Shown piece after piece: positions 35,882-47,629 of a DNA stretch of 64,000 nt. Source of the DNA: Heterobilharzia americana (lineage: Eukaryota; Platyhelminthes; Trematoda; Strigeidida; Schistosomatidae); contig OX104127.1 in NCBI GenBank assembly GCA_944470555.2, positions 157,021,276 through 157,085,275 of the forward strand. The letters run 5' to 3'. The position numbers and the translations under genes are program-made. The notes below the pieces were generated by a model. The model was given only the letters and a program-made list of their open reading frames with translations. It searched no databases and was not told the origin of the DNA. The first letter of the stretch is position 1. Each line of letters begins with the position of its first letter.

Positions 35882-38788
35882 TTAGTGCATGGCATTACCG
35901 TTTGTGGTTTGGCCGTCAACGAATTGATGAGATTCGTTAGATAGGAGGAATTTACTAAGTAATCGTTGAAACTGGCCGAGCGAACGGCATGCTCGTATAG
36001 GAGCGGGAAGTTTGTTCCACAGCATACTGTATTGCGTTATGAAAAACCTACATCGAAGTTTTGAGCGATACTTATTTATTGGGATGATGTTCTCGCTATT
36101 ACGCAGATTATATGCCTGTGTTGTTTTAAAAGTGACAGCACATTTCGTTTTAGGGTTTGTAAATAAAAGACGAAAAAGAAGTGTTAAGTTGAGCTTCAGG
36201 CGTCTCAGCCAGAGTGATTCTAGTCCTAGTTTTTTGCATCTTGCTTCGTAAGGAAGTCCTTCGTTATGTATTAGTAGGCGCCGAGTAAAGTTCCGTTGAA
36301 TGTTCTCTACTCGAATTCTGTCCGACACATTCATGCTACCATAGATAACGGTGCAGTACTCTAATATTGGGCGAACCATAGCCTTGTACAGTATAAGTTT
36401 TGCCTCAGGTATGAGTATGTTTCTGTGTAGAAGACCGATGAGTCTTCTGCCCTTGGAAACTACTGAGTCTGCATACTCCGTAAAAGTCAAACTTCTGGAG
36501 TAAGTGATTCCGAGGTCTTTCACAGTGTTGTATACCTGCAGTGCAATATCACCCAAGTGTAGCGTTACTTCTGGGTGGGATTTATTGAAATGGAGGATGC
36601 CACTTTTATTTGGGTTTAGAGGGAGCTGCCAGGTCTCGCTCCATATGAATATCCTCTTCAGATCTTCTTGTATTTGAGAGAAACCCTGTGTTAGTGCTGC
36701 AGGAGAAAAGCTGTAGACTATCTTCAAGTCGTCAGCGAAAAGGTAGGGTATGCCATTTCGGATAACACTGCAGATATCGTTTACATAGATTAGGAAAAGT
36801 ATCGGTCCTAGCACACTACCCTGGACGACACCACTTTGTATAAGTCTAGGGGTGGAGTAGCAATTACTGAATTTTACTACTTGGAAGCGACCCTCTAAAG
36901 ATGTTCTGAGCCAGGACAGTAACGGGTCTCGGAAACCATATGATTGCAACTTAGTGACCAGGCGTTTGTGAGGCACCTTATCGAATGCTTGCTTGAAGTC
37001 TAAGAAAAGGGTAGTTACAAATAGGCCTTGGTCACGCTTGCTTGTAACGTTGTCTAGATAGTCAAGATAGCTTGTAGTGCATGACCGGCCTTTCAAGAAT
37101 CCATGTTGTGCTGGTGAGAGTAATTGGTTAGTCGTCATATAGTCGACAACTGCTTTCACAATCACCTTTTCCATAGTCCTGGATACTACTGACGTGATGT
37201 TTATAGGTCGGTAGTTTTCTATATTAGATGTTGGTCCACATTTATGCTTAGGACATATGTATGATAGTTTCCAGTTCTCAGGGTAATTGCCACTGGAGAG
37301 GGACGTATTAAAGAGCTTCAAGAGAATCAGCGGTATATCTTCGCCACCTCTTTTTAACAAGATGGTTGGAATTCCATCAGGCCCCGCACTGTATGAGGTT
37401 CGAAGTGATGCTATAGCTAGAGAAATGTTTTGTTTAGAGAAGAGCACTGTACTTATGGAGTGAGTTGGTGTTGACGGTGCACCAATGACTTTTATTTCGT
37501 CCTCTTGTGTAAAGCAGCTAGCAAACTGGTAACCGAACAGCTCGCTGATTTGTAGAGGGTTATCGTAGAGGATGCCGTTGTCCATGATTAAACTAGGGGT
37601 ACTATTTCTGGAGCTACTTATCCGGGTTTTCATCAGTCTCACTAGTGCCTCTGTATTACTAGTTTTACTACATTGGATGCGTTCTTGTTTAACGGCTTCT
37701 ATTACTCTTTCTGCCTTGAATGTGTCGTATGTGTCTTTGAGTGTGACAAGCGACGAAAAGTCATTCGACTTATAGTACTCTCTGACATGGTTTCGCATGC
37801 GGATGCGTACTTTCTTTGGTATATAGTCAGCTCTGTTTTTCTTAATTTCTCTTCGGAGCGGTGGAGCAACATAGTCTTGAGCTGTGCCTATATATTCATA
37901 GAATAGATCACAGAGTTCTTTGGCTGAACTGTTGGTAAAGTAGGGGCTCCAATCTAGGCAGCGCAGAAACGATTGTAGTTCGTCCCATTTGGCATACTTG
38001 TAATTTCTAGTTAGTACTGTTCCTGACTTTTGGGCCACTTTTGTGCTGGTTATATTGAAGTATCCATATACAACCTTGTGATCGCTACCTGGAAGTTGTG
38101 TACCCACTTGGAGTTTTGTGGGTGTGGTTCCGTTTGTGAAGACTAGGTCCAGGACACTATTGTACCTGGTAGGGTGTTCCACATGTTGTTGCCAACCCTC
38201 TGTTTCAAGAATGCTTATGAATTTATCAAAGCGCTCTGGATAGCTAATTGGTCGCCACTTTATATCTGGCATGTTAAAGTCACCACATATAATTTTCGCT
38301 GTGTGTGGTAGTGTTGCCACACGGGCGAACACGCTTGTTAGCTTGTCGTCGTATTCGACTGAGGAGGAAGGGGGCCGGTAAATGCATCCTATTAGGAGGG
38401 AAGTGGAGCGAGTAAGTTTTGCGATAATCCATACTGAGTCGTCAATCTCGTTTAGCTCAGATGTAGGGCACTGCGTAGCAGTGATGTCAGACTTTACATA
38501 GATAATGCACCCTCCTCCCCTACCATGCAGTCTATCCTTCCTGAACAAGGAATAGTTGTCAATGGAGATCTCTGCGTCGCAAATATCATTGGTACACCAA
38601 GTTTCTGTAACCATTATCACGGACGGACCACTTATCAGAGATAGCAGCATAATCTCTTTCATTTTGTTGCGTATAGAGCGGGCGTTAATCAGGCAAAACG
38701 AGAGCGAGTTAATAGTACAAAAGTGTTTAGATATATCTCGGAGAAAGTCAGCACTTTGGTACGTTTCTTGGGCGTCCTTTGCGTACAT
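35882..38788 (-). CDS. CR1-like ORF2: AP endonuclease and reverse transcriptase, 968 aa, intact
   Basis: One uninterrupted frame. The N-terminal endonuclease/exonuclease/phosphatase domain (about 28-240) shows NARSIRNK (35-42), TETW with Glu62, RGGGCIIYV (90-98), GCIYRPPSS (134-142), CGDFNMPDIKW (168-178) and SDHKVV (235-240). The reverse transcriptase (about 470-760) shows LSYICPKHK, ENYRPINITSV, FLDFKQAFDKVPH with Asp597, QGSVLGPILFLIYVND (656-671) and the catalytic FADD box (684-687). The conserved LGI and RPILEYC segments follow, then a C-terminal tail of about 150 residues. All catalytic residues I can place are present, so the enzyme may be active. The ATG at 38788 is the first in the frame that I identified, but the frame stays open upstream for at least 150 bases, overlapping the preceding ORF. 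Works with ORF1 in target-primed reverse transcription. Confidence 0.93.
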   Translation of the reverse strand: MYAKDAQETYQSADFLRDISKHFCTINSLSFCLINARSIRNKMKEIMLLSLISGPSVIMVTETWCTNDICDAEISIDNYSLFRKDRLHGRGGGCIIYVKSDITATQCPTSELNEIDDSVWIIAKLTRSTSLLIGCIYRPPSSSVEYDDKLTSVFARVATLPHTAKIICGDFNMPDIKWRPISYPERFDKFISILETEGWQQHVEHPTRYNSVLDLVFTNGTTPTKLQVGTQLPGSDHKVVYGYFNITSTKVAQKSGTVLTRNYKYAKWDELQSFLRCLDWSPYFTNSSAKELCDLFYEYIGTAQDYVAPPLRREIKKNRADYIPKKVRIRMRNHVREYYKSNDFSSLVTLKDTYDTFKAERVIEAVKQERIQCSKTSNTEALVRLMKTRISSSRNSTPSLIMDNGILYDNPLQISELFGYQFASCFTQEDEIKVIGAPSTPTHSISTVLFSKQNISLAIASLRTSYSAGPDGIPTILLKRGGEDIPLILLKLFNTSLSSGNYPENWKLSYICPKHKCGPTSNIENYRPINITSVVSRTMEKVIVKAVVDYMTTNQLLSPAQHGFLKGRSCTTSYLDYLDNVTSKRDQGLFVTTLFLDFKQAFDKVPHKRLVTKLQSYGFRDPLLSWLRTSLEGRFQVVKFSNCYSTPRLIQSGVVQGSVLGPILFLIYVNDICSVIRNGIPYLFADDLKIVYSFSPAALTQGFSQIQEDLKRIFIWSETWQLPLNPNKSGILHFNKSHPEVTLHLGDIALQVYNTVKDLGITYSRSLTFTEYADSVVSKGRRLIGLLHRNILIPEAKLILYKAMVRPILEYCTVIYGSMNVSDRIRVENIQRNFTRRLLIHNEGLPYEARCKKLGLESLWLRRLKLNLTLLFRLLFTNPKTKCAVTFKTTQAYNLRNSENIIPINKYRSKLRCRFFITQYSMLWNKLPAPIRACRSLGQFQRLLSKFLLSNESHQFVDGQTTNGNAMH

Positions 38789-38838
38789 CGTGCTAGCGAT
38801 GTCATGACCTTTTGTACAGGGTGACGATTCGGTACTGT

Positions 38839-39563
38839 TTACCTCGGAAGGAGCGAGGTATTCACTACATTGTGATTGGTATAGAGACTGTTGGTCAGGG
38901 TAGAGAGCAGATGATCCGACAGCATCCGAATCACCTGCATTACTGGTGGCGTTGCAGCCGTAGGCTGTCCGAAAAAACCCTGTTCATAAGAAGTAACGGG
39001 GATTGATAAGTTGTATGGCACACCTGTCCGCTGGTTGCCGTATGCATTTTGGTCATAGACAGATTCATATTCCCCTTGATTTTCTTTAGGGGATCTGTTG
39101 TAAGTTTGTCCTTGTGAAGCGTATGACCCACGTCTTTCGGCGTATGGGTGAGGCGGAAAGCATAGTCTGTGACTACCATTTTGCTCCCTATCCAATAACT
39201 GTGATCGTTGAGGGGTCCGGCGGTGATGTGTATCTGCTAGTGACCGCGGAAGTGTTAAGAAGTGTGGGTCGCCTGGAGAGTAGTTATTTGACTTGGTCAT
39301 AGGATGACCTGAGAAATAACGTTTGGCATTTTCCCTAGTGTGACTTTGCGAGGGTGCAATGGTCTTTTGACTATTTGTATTGTTTTTTCGTCTATTGGTG
39401 AGACTGCTTGATTGCCTTTTCGGCAGTTTATTTAACCTGGGTAGGTGCATAGTGGGGTTTGTGTAAGAGTGTCTAGTGCTATCTGTACTCTTTATCATCT
39501 GCCTATTTGGTGCATATAAGTTTTGCACTGGCTGAGGTGGGATAGATTTGACTGTTTACGCGC
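38839..39563 (-). CDS. Second frame of the CR1-like ORF1 region (ORF1b)
   Basis: Open frame from about 39563 to the stop at 38839. It overlaps the end of ORF1 by about 65 bases in another frame and overlaps the open upstream part of ORF2. It has no ATG near its start; the first codon often taken is GTG at 39528. The peptide is basic and rich in Ser, Thr, Asn and Pro (LNKLPKRQSSSLTNRRKNN). It could be the C-terminal part of ORF1 reached by a frameshift, or ORF1 may carry a single indel. No domain recognised. Confidence 0.6.
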
Positions 39564-40607
39564 TAAGCTTGGGGGCGGTCCTATGATAACAGGGTGCTTG
39601 TGGCTGGTGCTGGGTATGTTTATAGGCTGAGTGACACCTGGTGATGACATAATAACGTTTTCAGTAATTTGATGGGTCGATAGCGTAGCACTTGGTTTGG
39701 GGGTGACCTGTGTGACGGGGTAAGACGGGGACTGGCTTTCCACTTCTGTAGACAGTGAGACCACCTTTAGGAGATCGTGTGCCTGTTTTTGAGTGTAGTT
39801 CATCGATTTGTCCAAGCCTACCGTCGTGTCATCGGCTCTACGTCTGTGTGTGAGTGGGCTAGTTTGTGGGCTTTGGTATTCCTCATTCCATTGTGTTTGT
39901 ACAGTAGCCAGTTCGCTAATAGATTGTGTTGCTGTTTTGGGTACCAGAGCTTGACTAGAATTAGCAGTTTTTGGTATTTTTGTGCGACTACGTCTCTGAC
40001 AAGGTGTTAAGTCTTGCGAAAGTTTGACATTTTTATATGGTGTGGATACACTAATAAGTTGCTTGGATGATAGGAAGTGTCTGGCATGGTAAGAGCCACT
40101 AAATTTGAACAGCAAGGGGCAGGTATATTTCCCCAACTTCTTGCGGAGACGGGTAACTTGGCATTCTGTAGAAGACATGTTACAAGCCTGCAGACATAAG
40201 GCTTTTGCTTGCTTGATCGGTTCGTGGTCAGGTATGTTGTATACTAATACATTATGTGAGGACATAATCCTTTTATTAACCTCTGTAGCAATGAAATCTA
40301 GGACACTTTCTGTTTTTAATAAGGTTTCTGTACTGGCTTCTAGATTAGGCTGACAAAGGTGGAGCAGTGGTAGAACAACTTCAAGCTTAGCGTTCATGTC
40401 TTGTAGTTGCTTCTGGAGGGTTATCAAGTCTTCCTTGTTTTTACGCGAAGTGTTATATAGCTCCGGTATGAGATCGACTACCTTAACTTCAGGACCTCTT
40501 TTATGGCTTGATGTCGAACCACTTAGTGAACGTGCTCTTTTAGTTGAGGCGCTAGGGTTAGGTTTAGGTGTATATATAGCACATATACGTTTGTTAGGGT
40601 GGACCAT
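39495..40607 (-). CDS. CR1-like ORF1 protein, 370 aa
   Basis: Starts MVHPNKRICAIYTPKPNPSA with a Ser/Arg-rich basic N-terminus (KRARSLSGS). A short coiled-coil-like stretch follows at about 52-80 (SRKNKEDLITLQKQLQDMNA), then a block with NVLVYNIPDHEPIKQAKALC and LLFKFSGSYHARHFLSSKQ (about 118-185) that resembles an RRM-like fold common in ORF1p. The C-terminal part is Ser/Thr/Pro-rich. No zinc knuckle seen. ORF1 proteins of non-LTR elements bind the element RNA and act as chaperones. A decayed homologue lies at 47710-48410 on the + strand. Confidence 0.8.
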   Translation of the reverse strand: MVHPNKRICAIYTPKPNPSASTKRARSLSGSTSSHKRGPEVKVVDLIPELYNTSRKNKEDLITLQKQLQDMNAKLEVVLPLLHLCQPNLEASTETLLKTESVLDFIATEVNKRIMSSHNVLVYNIPDHEPIKQAKALCLQACNMSSTECQVTRLRKKLGKYTCPLLFKFSGSYHARHFLSSKQLISVSTPYKNVKLSQDLTPCQRRSRTKIPKTANSSQALVPKTATQSISELATVQTQWNEEYQSPQTSPLTHRRRADDTTVGLDKSMNYTQKQAHDLLKVVSLSTEVESQSPSYPVTQVTPKPSATLSTHQITENVIMSSPGVTQPINIPSTSHKHPVIIGPPPSLARKQSNLSHLSQCKTYMHQIGR

Positions 40608-41099
40608 GGTGTGGCAGTAGTAGTTACTCGTTTATTGGGTTCGTCAATACCGAAGAACAAGTGAAGTAACCAGAAGTCACAGAAGGTTTAGTAACGACTT
40701 ATGTATCAAATATGACAGTTGCTAGCGAGTGTTTCTTTACACTTCAGGCAACGTATATTGCGGAACTATTGTGTCTCGAAGCTAACAGCGTTGGTTCGTA
40801 ATTAAACTGAGTGTTACAGACAAATAACTTTTCTTCAAGTTAGTCCTTGTTTTGACTCCCCTGTTTTCTCAGTAATTTCTTGGGTTCCGCTGTGTATATC
40901 AAAGTGGGTGTCTCTTTAACGTTCCAGAATAGGCGTATGATGCTCAGAAAGTTTAGTTTCTGAGAATAAGAAGCTATATATGCTCCGAGTCTTTCTTTTA
41001 TACAGACAGATCTACTGTACGGCGGAAATTGCCGATATAGAATACCACGTTGTGCAGGAACAACGAAACGTAACTTTTGGTGCTCAAAAGTACTATATC

Positions 41100-42340
41100 A
41101 AACGGCTGGTAACGTTAAAGTTATAGTATAACAGATCACGTGCAAATGTAACGCAGGTTACGAACTCACCGGGTAAGTAGGTCAGGAAAATGTGAGAAAA
41201 TAATTTCTGTCGGGATATACTTCCTCAGACATTCTTTCTTCATTTATCGTATTTGACCTACATACATGGACTCCAATAGAATGGGGTTTGGCCAGATTCA
41301 ACACTGATGCTAACCATCTGTAAGTGCCAAATTCTGGTTATTTTGGCGTGGACATGGGAACAACTAGGCGGTGCCAAACTACCGCAAACCTGACAACTTC
41401 CTGCGTTCTGCTGCATAGTTTCTGAACTTTCGTGAATGATGCACAGTCAACGGTTGGATCATCAGCATCAATGACACGGCCTGTAGTAAATCAGCTATAG
41501 ATTCGTAATTTTTTCGTGGTATTATCAAGGCAGCGATAAGTTATATCGAAATTACAAAATACCCCAACAGTTCCGCTGGGTAACAGTTCAAACGTTCTCG
41601 GGTAAAAATATGCGCTATATAGTAAAATTTGGCCAAACAACTACAATCGTTAGGTACCTGAGAATCAGCGAGAGTATTCCCGACGATAAAGGATCAAAAA
41701 CTCCGTCTACTGGAATCAAATCAACAAATAAATGTTTCCAGTAGCTAGTCGAGGGATAAGCAGTCAAATCATAGCACAACCGTAAGTTGAACCAAAACAA
41801 TATGCCGGGGGTGGTAAAACCTCATCATGTTGCCGACGGTCCAGCATCGCACAATAAGAAAAAGTGGAGCATTCATGACAAGTCTCAATCAAACAAAGAC
41901 AAAAATGAGTGCAAGATCAAAGAAGAGAGTCAAATAACCCAATAAAACCACATCGGCTAGGATCGAAGGCATAATATTCATAACGAGGGTAAAAATGTTC
42001 AAATAAGTGTCAATACTGTCAACGGGGGTGATCGGAGGGATTTTCAGATCATTTTTTCGTTATACCTTCATAGTTTTATCGGACTCACAAAGCTGAAGAC
42101 ATACGGTCAAATTCTACGCCTTTTGGGGTGCTGTCATGTCACATTGCACTGCTCGTAATAGACTTCCTGGCGGCTACTTAGGACGCACAGGTATTTTGGC
42201 GCTATCTCGCAAAGATGCCATTCCATCAGGCTACGCTATCGTGTTCTTCCATGGTCTCGTATTCGTAGGCATATGACAAGTGTGAATAGTTAGTAGTTGA
42301 CATCTGAGTCCGTCAAGCTCGCACAAGGACAGTTCCTAAG
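41100..42340. other. Unassigned, possibly 5' region of the CR1-like element
   Basis: No coding frame recognised. The true 5' end of the element should be somewhere between about 40700 and the right inverted-repeat arm. Confidence 0.35.
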
Positions 42341-42344
42341 GACG

Positions 42345-42610
42345 CCCTTCCATTGTTTTATTGATCTGTCCCCTCAAATAAGCCCCATAATCATTCAGAT
42401 AACTAATGATTTCGAGTTGAATTCCAGTGTTAACTGATCCTGGCACTGTCGTTCACACAGGACATGCTTGAAGTGACTTCCTCAGTGGCATAATACTATT
42501 GACAAAACATTGAACGAAGTCTCAGCATTATCGACACAAAACTACTCAATATTTACGTTTACCCGTAGTCTCTGAAGAAGTTATCGAAGTTATATTCTTT
42601 GCTCGTCCGG
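42345..42610 (-). repeat. Inverted-repeat arm (right)
   Basis: Reverse complement of 34600-34870. The best part is about 42355-42560, with TCATTCAGATAACTAATGAT and GTGGCATAATACTATTGACA as examples. Confidence 0.85.
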
Positions 42611-45600
42611 TGGCTTTTGGATTCATAGTCAGAAGCAATGATTTTGTGATTATAACTCACTACGTGTGTATACCGGAGGTCATTCGTCATTTCGCATAAG
42701 TTGTTTTGTTTTGATGGACGCTGGATGGAACTCAAGAAAAGAAGTGTCCGTAGGGCAGGCTTGTCGATTGTCTTATCATTGCGGGGACTCGAATCCTGTT
42801 GAGTAACAGCACCGAAGCGTGATTTGACGCAGATAATGAATCAGCTGCTGCCCCTGAGGATCTGTTCTTCATAGTAAAAGAGGTCATTCATATCTGCTGA
42901 TCGCAAATCCTTGATGACCGGGAGTGCAACAGGTCGTCGTTTCAGCTGAAGGGATTTTATGCAAAATAGTTTATTTACGCAAGGGCTGACGCTTATTACG
43001 AAATGTTAGTGTCAGTTAAGTTACATTGCAGAATATTCATTATTTCGCAAGCTTCTTGGTCGTACGATGGAACCCGTTGAGCGTCGGACAGTGACGCTTC
43101 CTCGTTTGCAAAATTGTCGAAATCCGTTAGAGAAAACGAGAACGTCAGAATAGAAGAAACTTGAGGCGCTTGTTAATGCACAATGAAAACCTACGGATAC
43201 AAGTATGGTACCTGGATCCCGGACGATAGCGGAGTAAGTACCAACCGAGTGTTCTGCGGAAGTAAAACAGCGTACAACCCTACTCTGACCATTCTAATCC
43301 AGCGGTTACATTTTTCAGCGTTTTCTTTCATGGAATCGGTGTTGGCATGAAGTAAGGTATGGTGTCTGATTGAGAAAAATGTAATTTAGGTTTGGTGGAT
43401 GCAGATCAGAGCCTGTAACACCTTCGTCTGCTAAGATACTGAAAGTTCTAACTGAATAAAAAGTCCTTGTAAGTAGCAGTTGGGAAAAAAGAAGCGTTGA
43501 TTGATTTCTTTTTCCTAAATTTAAGCACCAAATCGGTCTGCGGAAAGTGGCTGAATGCTGTTGGGTTGCTTCCAGCAGTTGCAGGATACTTAATGCAATA
43601 TCTGGTTAAGTACATGGTCGAAACTATTACACAAGCGAATAGGTGTATAGACATTTATGTGGCTGCATACTGTTATACCTGCTCTAGTTGTTAGTTGGTC
43701 TTGGAGGAGTTCAGTGGATGGACTTCTATTGGAAGAATGAACACCAGGACTTTACGGGCAATCGGAACACCAACTGTTCCTGTTTAAAACCTTTTTCACT
43801 GGGGCAAAAGCGCCTTCTGTAGGAGTACGGGTAGTCATCGTGACTATTAGGGCCAGCAACCCCTGGTTGTGAGTCGGGTGGATTCATGTAACTGACTTTC
43901 CTCTCGGGCCTTTATAGGTATAGCAAAGTTTATAGGGTGAACATAGGGGGATTCAACGGATAAATTATTTCTCTTGTGACAGCTAACCAACCCCGGGGCA
44001 AATCAAAATATTCATGTCTACAAGGCTATTCGGGATAAACGGAAGCTGTAACACCTCTCAAAACACTGGTATTTTTCAATGACAAGTTTGCTAACTGCCC
44101 GCACTTCATGTGATTTCTTGATCAAACGTCCACCGTTAACACGCTTACAAACGCCTATCTTAGAACCACTCGGTTTTGAATCACGCGGTATTAGTACCAG
44201 ACACTTTGTATGGCTGTTGCCATACCTACCTATTGGAATGTTGCGTTTCGATGCACCTAAAACCGTTTCTTATTCCGGGAGTTGTTGCTGCTATTTGTAA
44301 GATAGTTGGCGATGAGACCATGCACAGATCAAGAACCGCCCTCTTGAATGGATGCGTGGACAAAATTTTCGTTTGTGCGTGATGGTAGCTTGACAGCAGC
44401 TCTTGAAGTATTGGTATAAATAAAGTTTTCCCTGATGTTTGTTAGACTTGGTGATCCACGTTGATTCCCGTTTACCCTGCGTTAACACACTGTCTTGCCT
44501 AACATTACATCTGTCTGCTTAAACAAATGCATTTTCGGGATACGTTCTGGTTTTTAGGTAGATTTCATGGCCTCAGATAATTTACCAAACAGGGATACTA
44601 TGGGACCTCACAATTATTGCACGGCTGTACATGGTCGTGAATGCTCACACCAGGTGTCGGGTATGCCACATAATTTGAGTAATTCCTATCTGAAGTTGCT
44701 GCGTTTTACTTCTTGTTTCTCAACTGTGTTGATCGGTTGCATTGAAGCCAACGGGACATTGTGTTAATACCCAATTCAGCTCGGCGTTTGTTAGGCACTT
44801 GTTCGCCTTTGCGGTACTGGTTCAGAGCGCAGTATGCTCCCATGCGATTATGATTAGCTAAGTCTCATCTCTGAAGGCATGCTACTGTCGACTTAGTCTA
44901 CGTCGTTAGAGTAAGACTGCTCTCTTAAGACACTTCAGCACTTAGCAGATGAGAGCAAGTTGCCTGAACACTCCGTGACGGAGATTTTGCTTTGGAGGTG
45001 ACAATACGTTTACTTGTCTTCTAAATAAGCAAAGATAATGTATTTTGATTGTTCATATACATTAGGGTGATTTCGTGCCTCAGTGAGTTAGACACGGAAG
45101 GAATATGTCAATCCTGAAAGCTTCGATTCGTCATTTTGTATGAACCGGAGTCTAGGTTCCTCAGGGATCACGATTAAGGGACTGCTCATGCTTTCCTTCA
45201 TCTGGATGTAGCGATTTGCTTCTCACTATTAGTTCGGAATTCTTGCTCCGCCTAAAATTTTGATGCGCTAGGCGCTTAGATAATTTTCTGACGGTTTATG
45301 GTGAGTAAGCGATTTCAGTTGAATAAAAGAATGAACACTAGAAGCCTCGCGGTTTAATACCGCTTCTAGAATAGACCTCGGAGCCAAACGGGGTATTATT
45401 TAGGAAAGCTTAACGGCAGGTTCCCCGAAGTTCCAGTGGTTAGGTTGCTTATGCTTTGAAATGTGTGAAGTACCTATGATTTTGCAAAGATTAACGGAGT
45501 GGTTTCATCCCTAACACAGGAGACTATACGCCTATTTTTGAAAAGTAAGAAAGATCGTTTGGAAAAACTGGGTGAACTTAAATTACCAGAGTAGTAGGGG

Positions 45601-46170
45601 AGGTAAACTATGGTTTGATCTGGATATAAAGGCTATGAAGCGAGCGTGATAGGTAACCGCTGGACATTTAGGATACATAAGCGGAACAACCGCTACAACG
45701 CTTGACAGTGGTGTTCAGATATCCATACATTCAAGCCCGTTTGATTGCTTCGGTCTTTATTCCGCTTACCCACCCCAGTTTCATCATGATGATTCATATT
45801 CGTTGAAATTAAAGTGTAAAACTGCAACGTAGTTAGGTACTGTGGAGGCATTAACACTAACCACCCTCCATGGACGGTAGTTTCGGCCAAGGTCTGTCCA
45901 TTGAATAATTAATTTTTGATGACAACTGGGTCAACAATTAGGACTGAACTGCTTTTCTACAACGACAAAAGACAAAAACATGGCAGCAGGCAGAGAAAGA
46001 AACGGGAATTCCAGCGAGCAGCATGTTCCTTGTGGTCTTTGCTATGGAGTTCAACGTTTCGCATGAAAAGCCAGTGCATGTTTGGCGGAAGTCCCATTAC
46101 ACACCAAGAGGGCATATATATGAAGTATCATAGAGGATAGTGCTAGTGAGCACAACGAGCCAGATAAGTG
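42611..46170. other. Unassigned intergenic block
   Basis: About 3.5 kb without a recognised gene. Short open frames (for example 44079-44300, 44567-44767 and 45916-46140) have no domain I know. It lies among CR1-like elements and may be their decayed remains. Confidence 0.35.
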
Positions 46171-46179
46171 TTCAGGTGG

Positions 46180-46740
46180 TAAGAAGTTAACTGGTGACTA
46201 ACTAACTTCAGAGGTTGGTTTGGCAACCTTCACTTTAGCAGGAAGTCTGCTCCACGTCTCAGAGGATTCGACGGCGGGGAAATCTGCAGGCAAGCAGGAT
46301 TTAAACAGGTTCATTGGGACTTTGTGGTCACGCAGGTCGTAACGTCTCCTGTGTTCGAGCTGACACTCACCACTGGCTGTGAAAGTAAATTTGTGCAGCC
46401 CACTGAAGGGATGTCAGATTAATTTTGAGTCGTGTCATCCAAAGTGGTTCTGGATTTAGAGTTCTGTATCTGGAGTTAGGGCCCTGTATGCAGTCGTACC
46501 CTAGTAATCCCTCTATTTTTAGTCTATCTTTGTTGCGGATACCATAACATAAATGAACAGTGTTCTAATATTGGGCGCGCAAGTTTATAGTGCAGTAACT
46601 TGACTTCTTTGAGAAGAAAATTAGGGACTACACAACCCACTGATATCCTACATTTGCTAGTCTGTGGTACTGCCTGTTCAGAAAATGCGGGGTGACCTGA
46701 ATAACTTAGCCAAAGGCCATGGACACCCAAGAACATGCAG
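46180..46740 (-). mobile_element. CR1-like RT C-terminal fragment
   Basis: The - strand frame FLGVHGLWLSYSGHPAFSEQ ... FLLKEVKLLHYKLARPILEH matches the post-catalytic 'LARPILEYC' region of CR1-like RTs (compare RPILEYC in the intact ORF2), followed by a decayed tail. Confidence 0.65.
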
Positions 46741-47629
46741 TTTCGTGGGCCGGAGATGCAGTTAGGTGTCTAACGACGGAGCACCAAGACATATCTAGCC
46801 ACATCTACCTGTGATGGAGCAAAGTTTCCGGGCAGTTGACCATGGGGACACTGTATCAAGCTGCCTTTGTATTAGTACCTGAAAGTGAGATAAATCATCA
46901 CAGGTGAATTTGTATGCAATCTGTCCCATTTGTAATGGTTCAGAGAACTCGCTATCAGACAATTAAGTATTTCGTGAAGTCTCAAATAGGCAAAGCGGAT
47001 ACCTTATAAACAACGTGTGCCCACAACACAGCAACCATAGACGTACAAGACTAAAGTATTTTTAGGACCTCGCCGTCTTGCATATCCAATATTCGCACAC
47101 CCGCATTACATTGAATCGGTGTTATTTTTTTTGCATTGAGCATCAACACTGGGCTACGCAAAAGCCCAACACAGATTCACGCTGCAGCCAAGCGTGAAAG
47201 ACGACGTGCAAAACGAGTCTATCAGCGACTTGTAGCACCGCCAACAACCAACCGATCTCGCGTTCTATGGACCCAACGTCACGTGTTTCTTGCCGTCGCA
47301 TTGCTAGCCTCCTTTGTGCACTGTTCGATAATCACGCACTTTAACAGGCCGGGTCTTGCCAGCTGTCCACAGATTCCATCTGGGATTGTCTTCTGACTCA
47401 TCGCACTAGTGTATAACCTAGTAACCCACCCTTATGTTTTCCTATCACGTCGTGTCTAGGTCCAATCCTATATATATATATAAAAGAACTTCAGCACAGC
47501 TACTGTAGTTTTTGGAACCATTCAGTTGAAGGAATTCTACTAGACCTGAAGAATACAAAGAGAAGTCTAAGACGTTCTTAATCTTTAGTGTGTCTATTAA
47601 ATTTGTTGACTTCCGCGTATCTCATTTCC

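Larger units (their letters stand above)
34960..41100 (-). mobile_element. CR1-like non-LTR retrotransposon, near-complete
   Basis: On the - strand: a 5' region (about 41100-40608), ORF1 (40607-39495), an overlapping second frame (to 38839), ORF2 (38788-35882), a 3' UTR and an (ATT)n tail (34963-34990, + strand TAA). A microsatellite-like 3' end without poly(A) fits CR1-type elements. The 5' limit is not fixed. It is by far the best preserved mobile element in the window. Confidence 0.85.

Noticed and set aside
47136..47396. Arg-rich 86-residue frame, possible small host protein
   Set aside because: No recognised domain, no splice or promoter context, and it lies among CR1-like debris.
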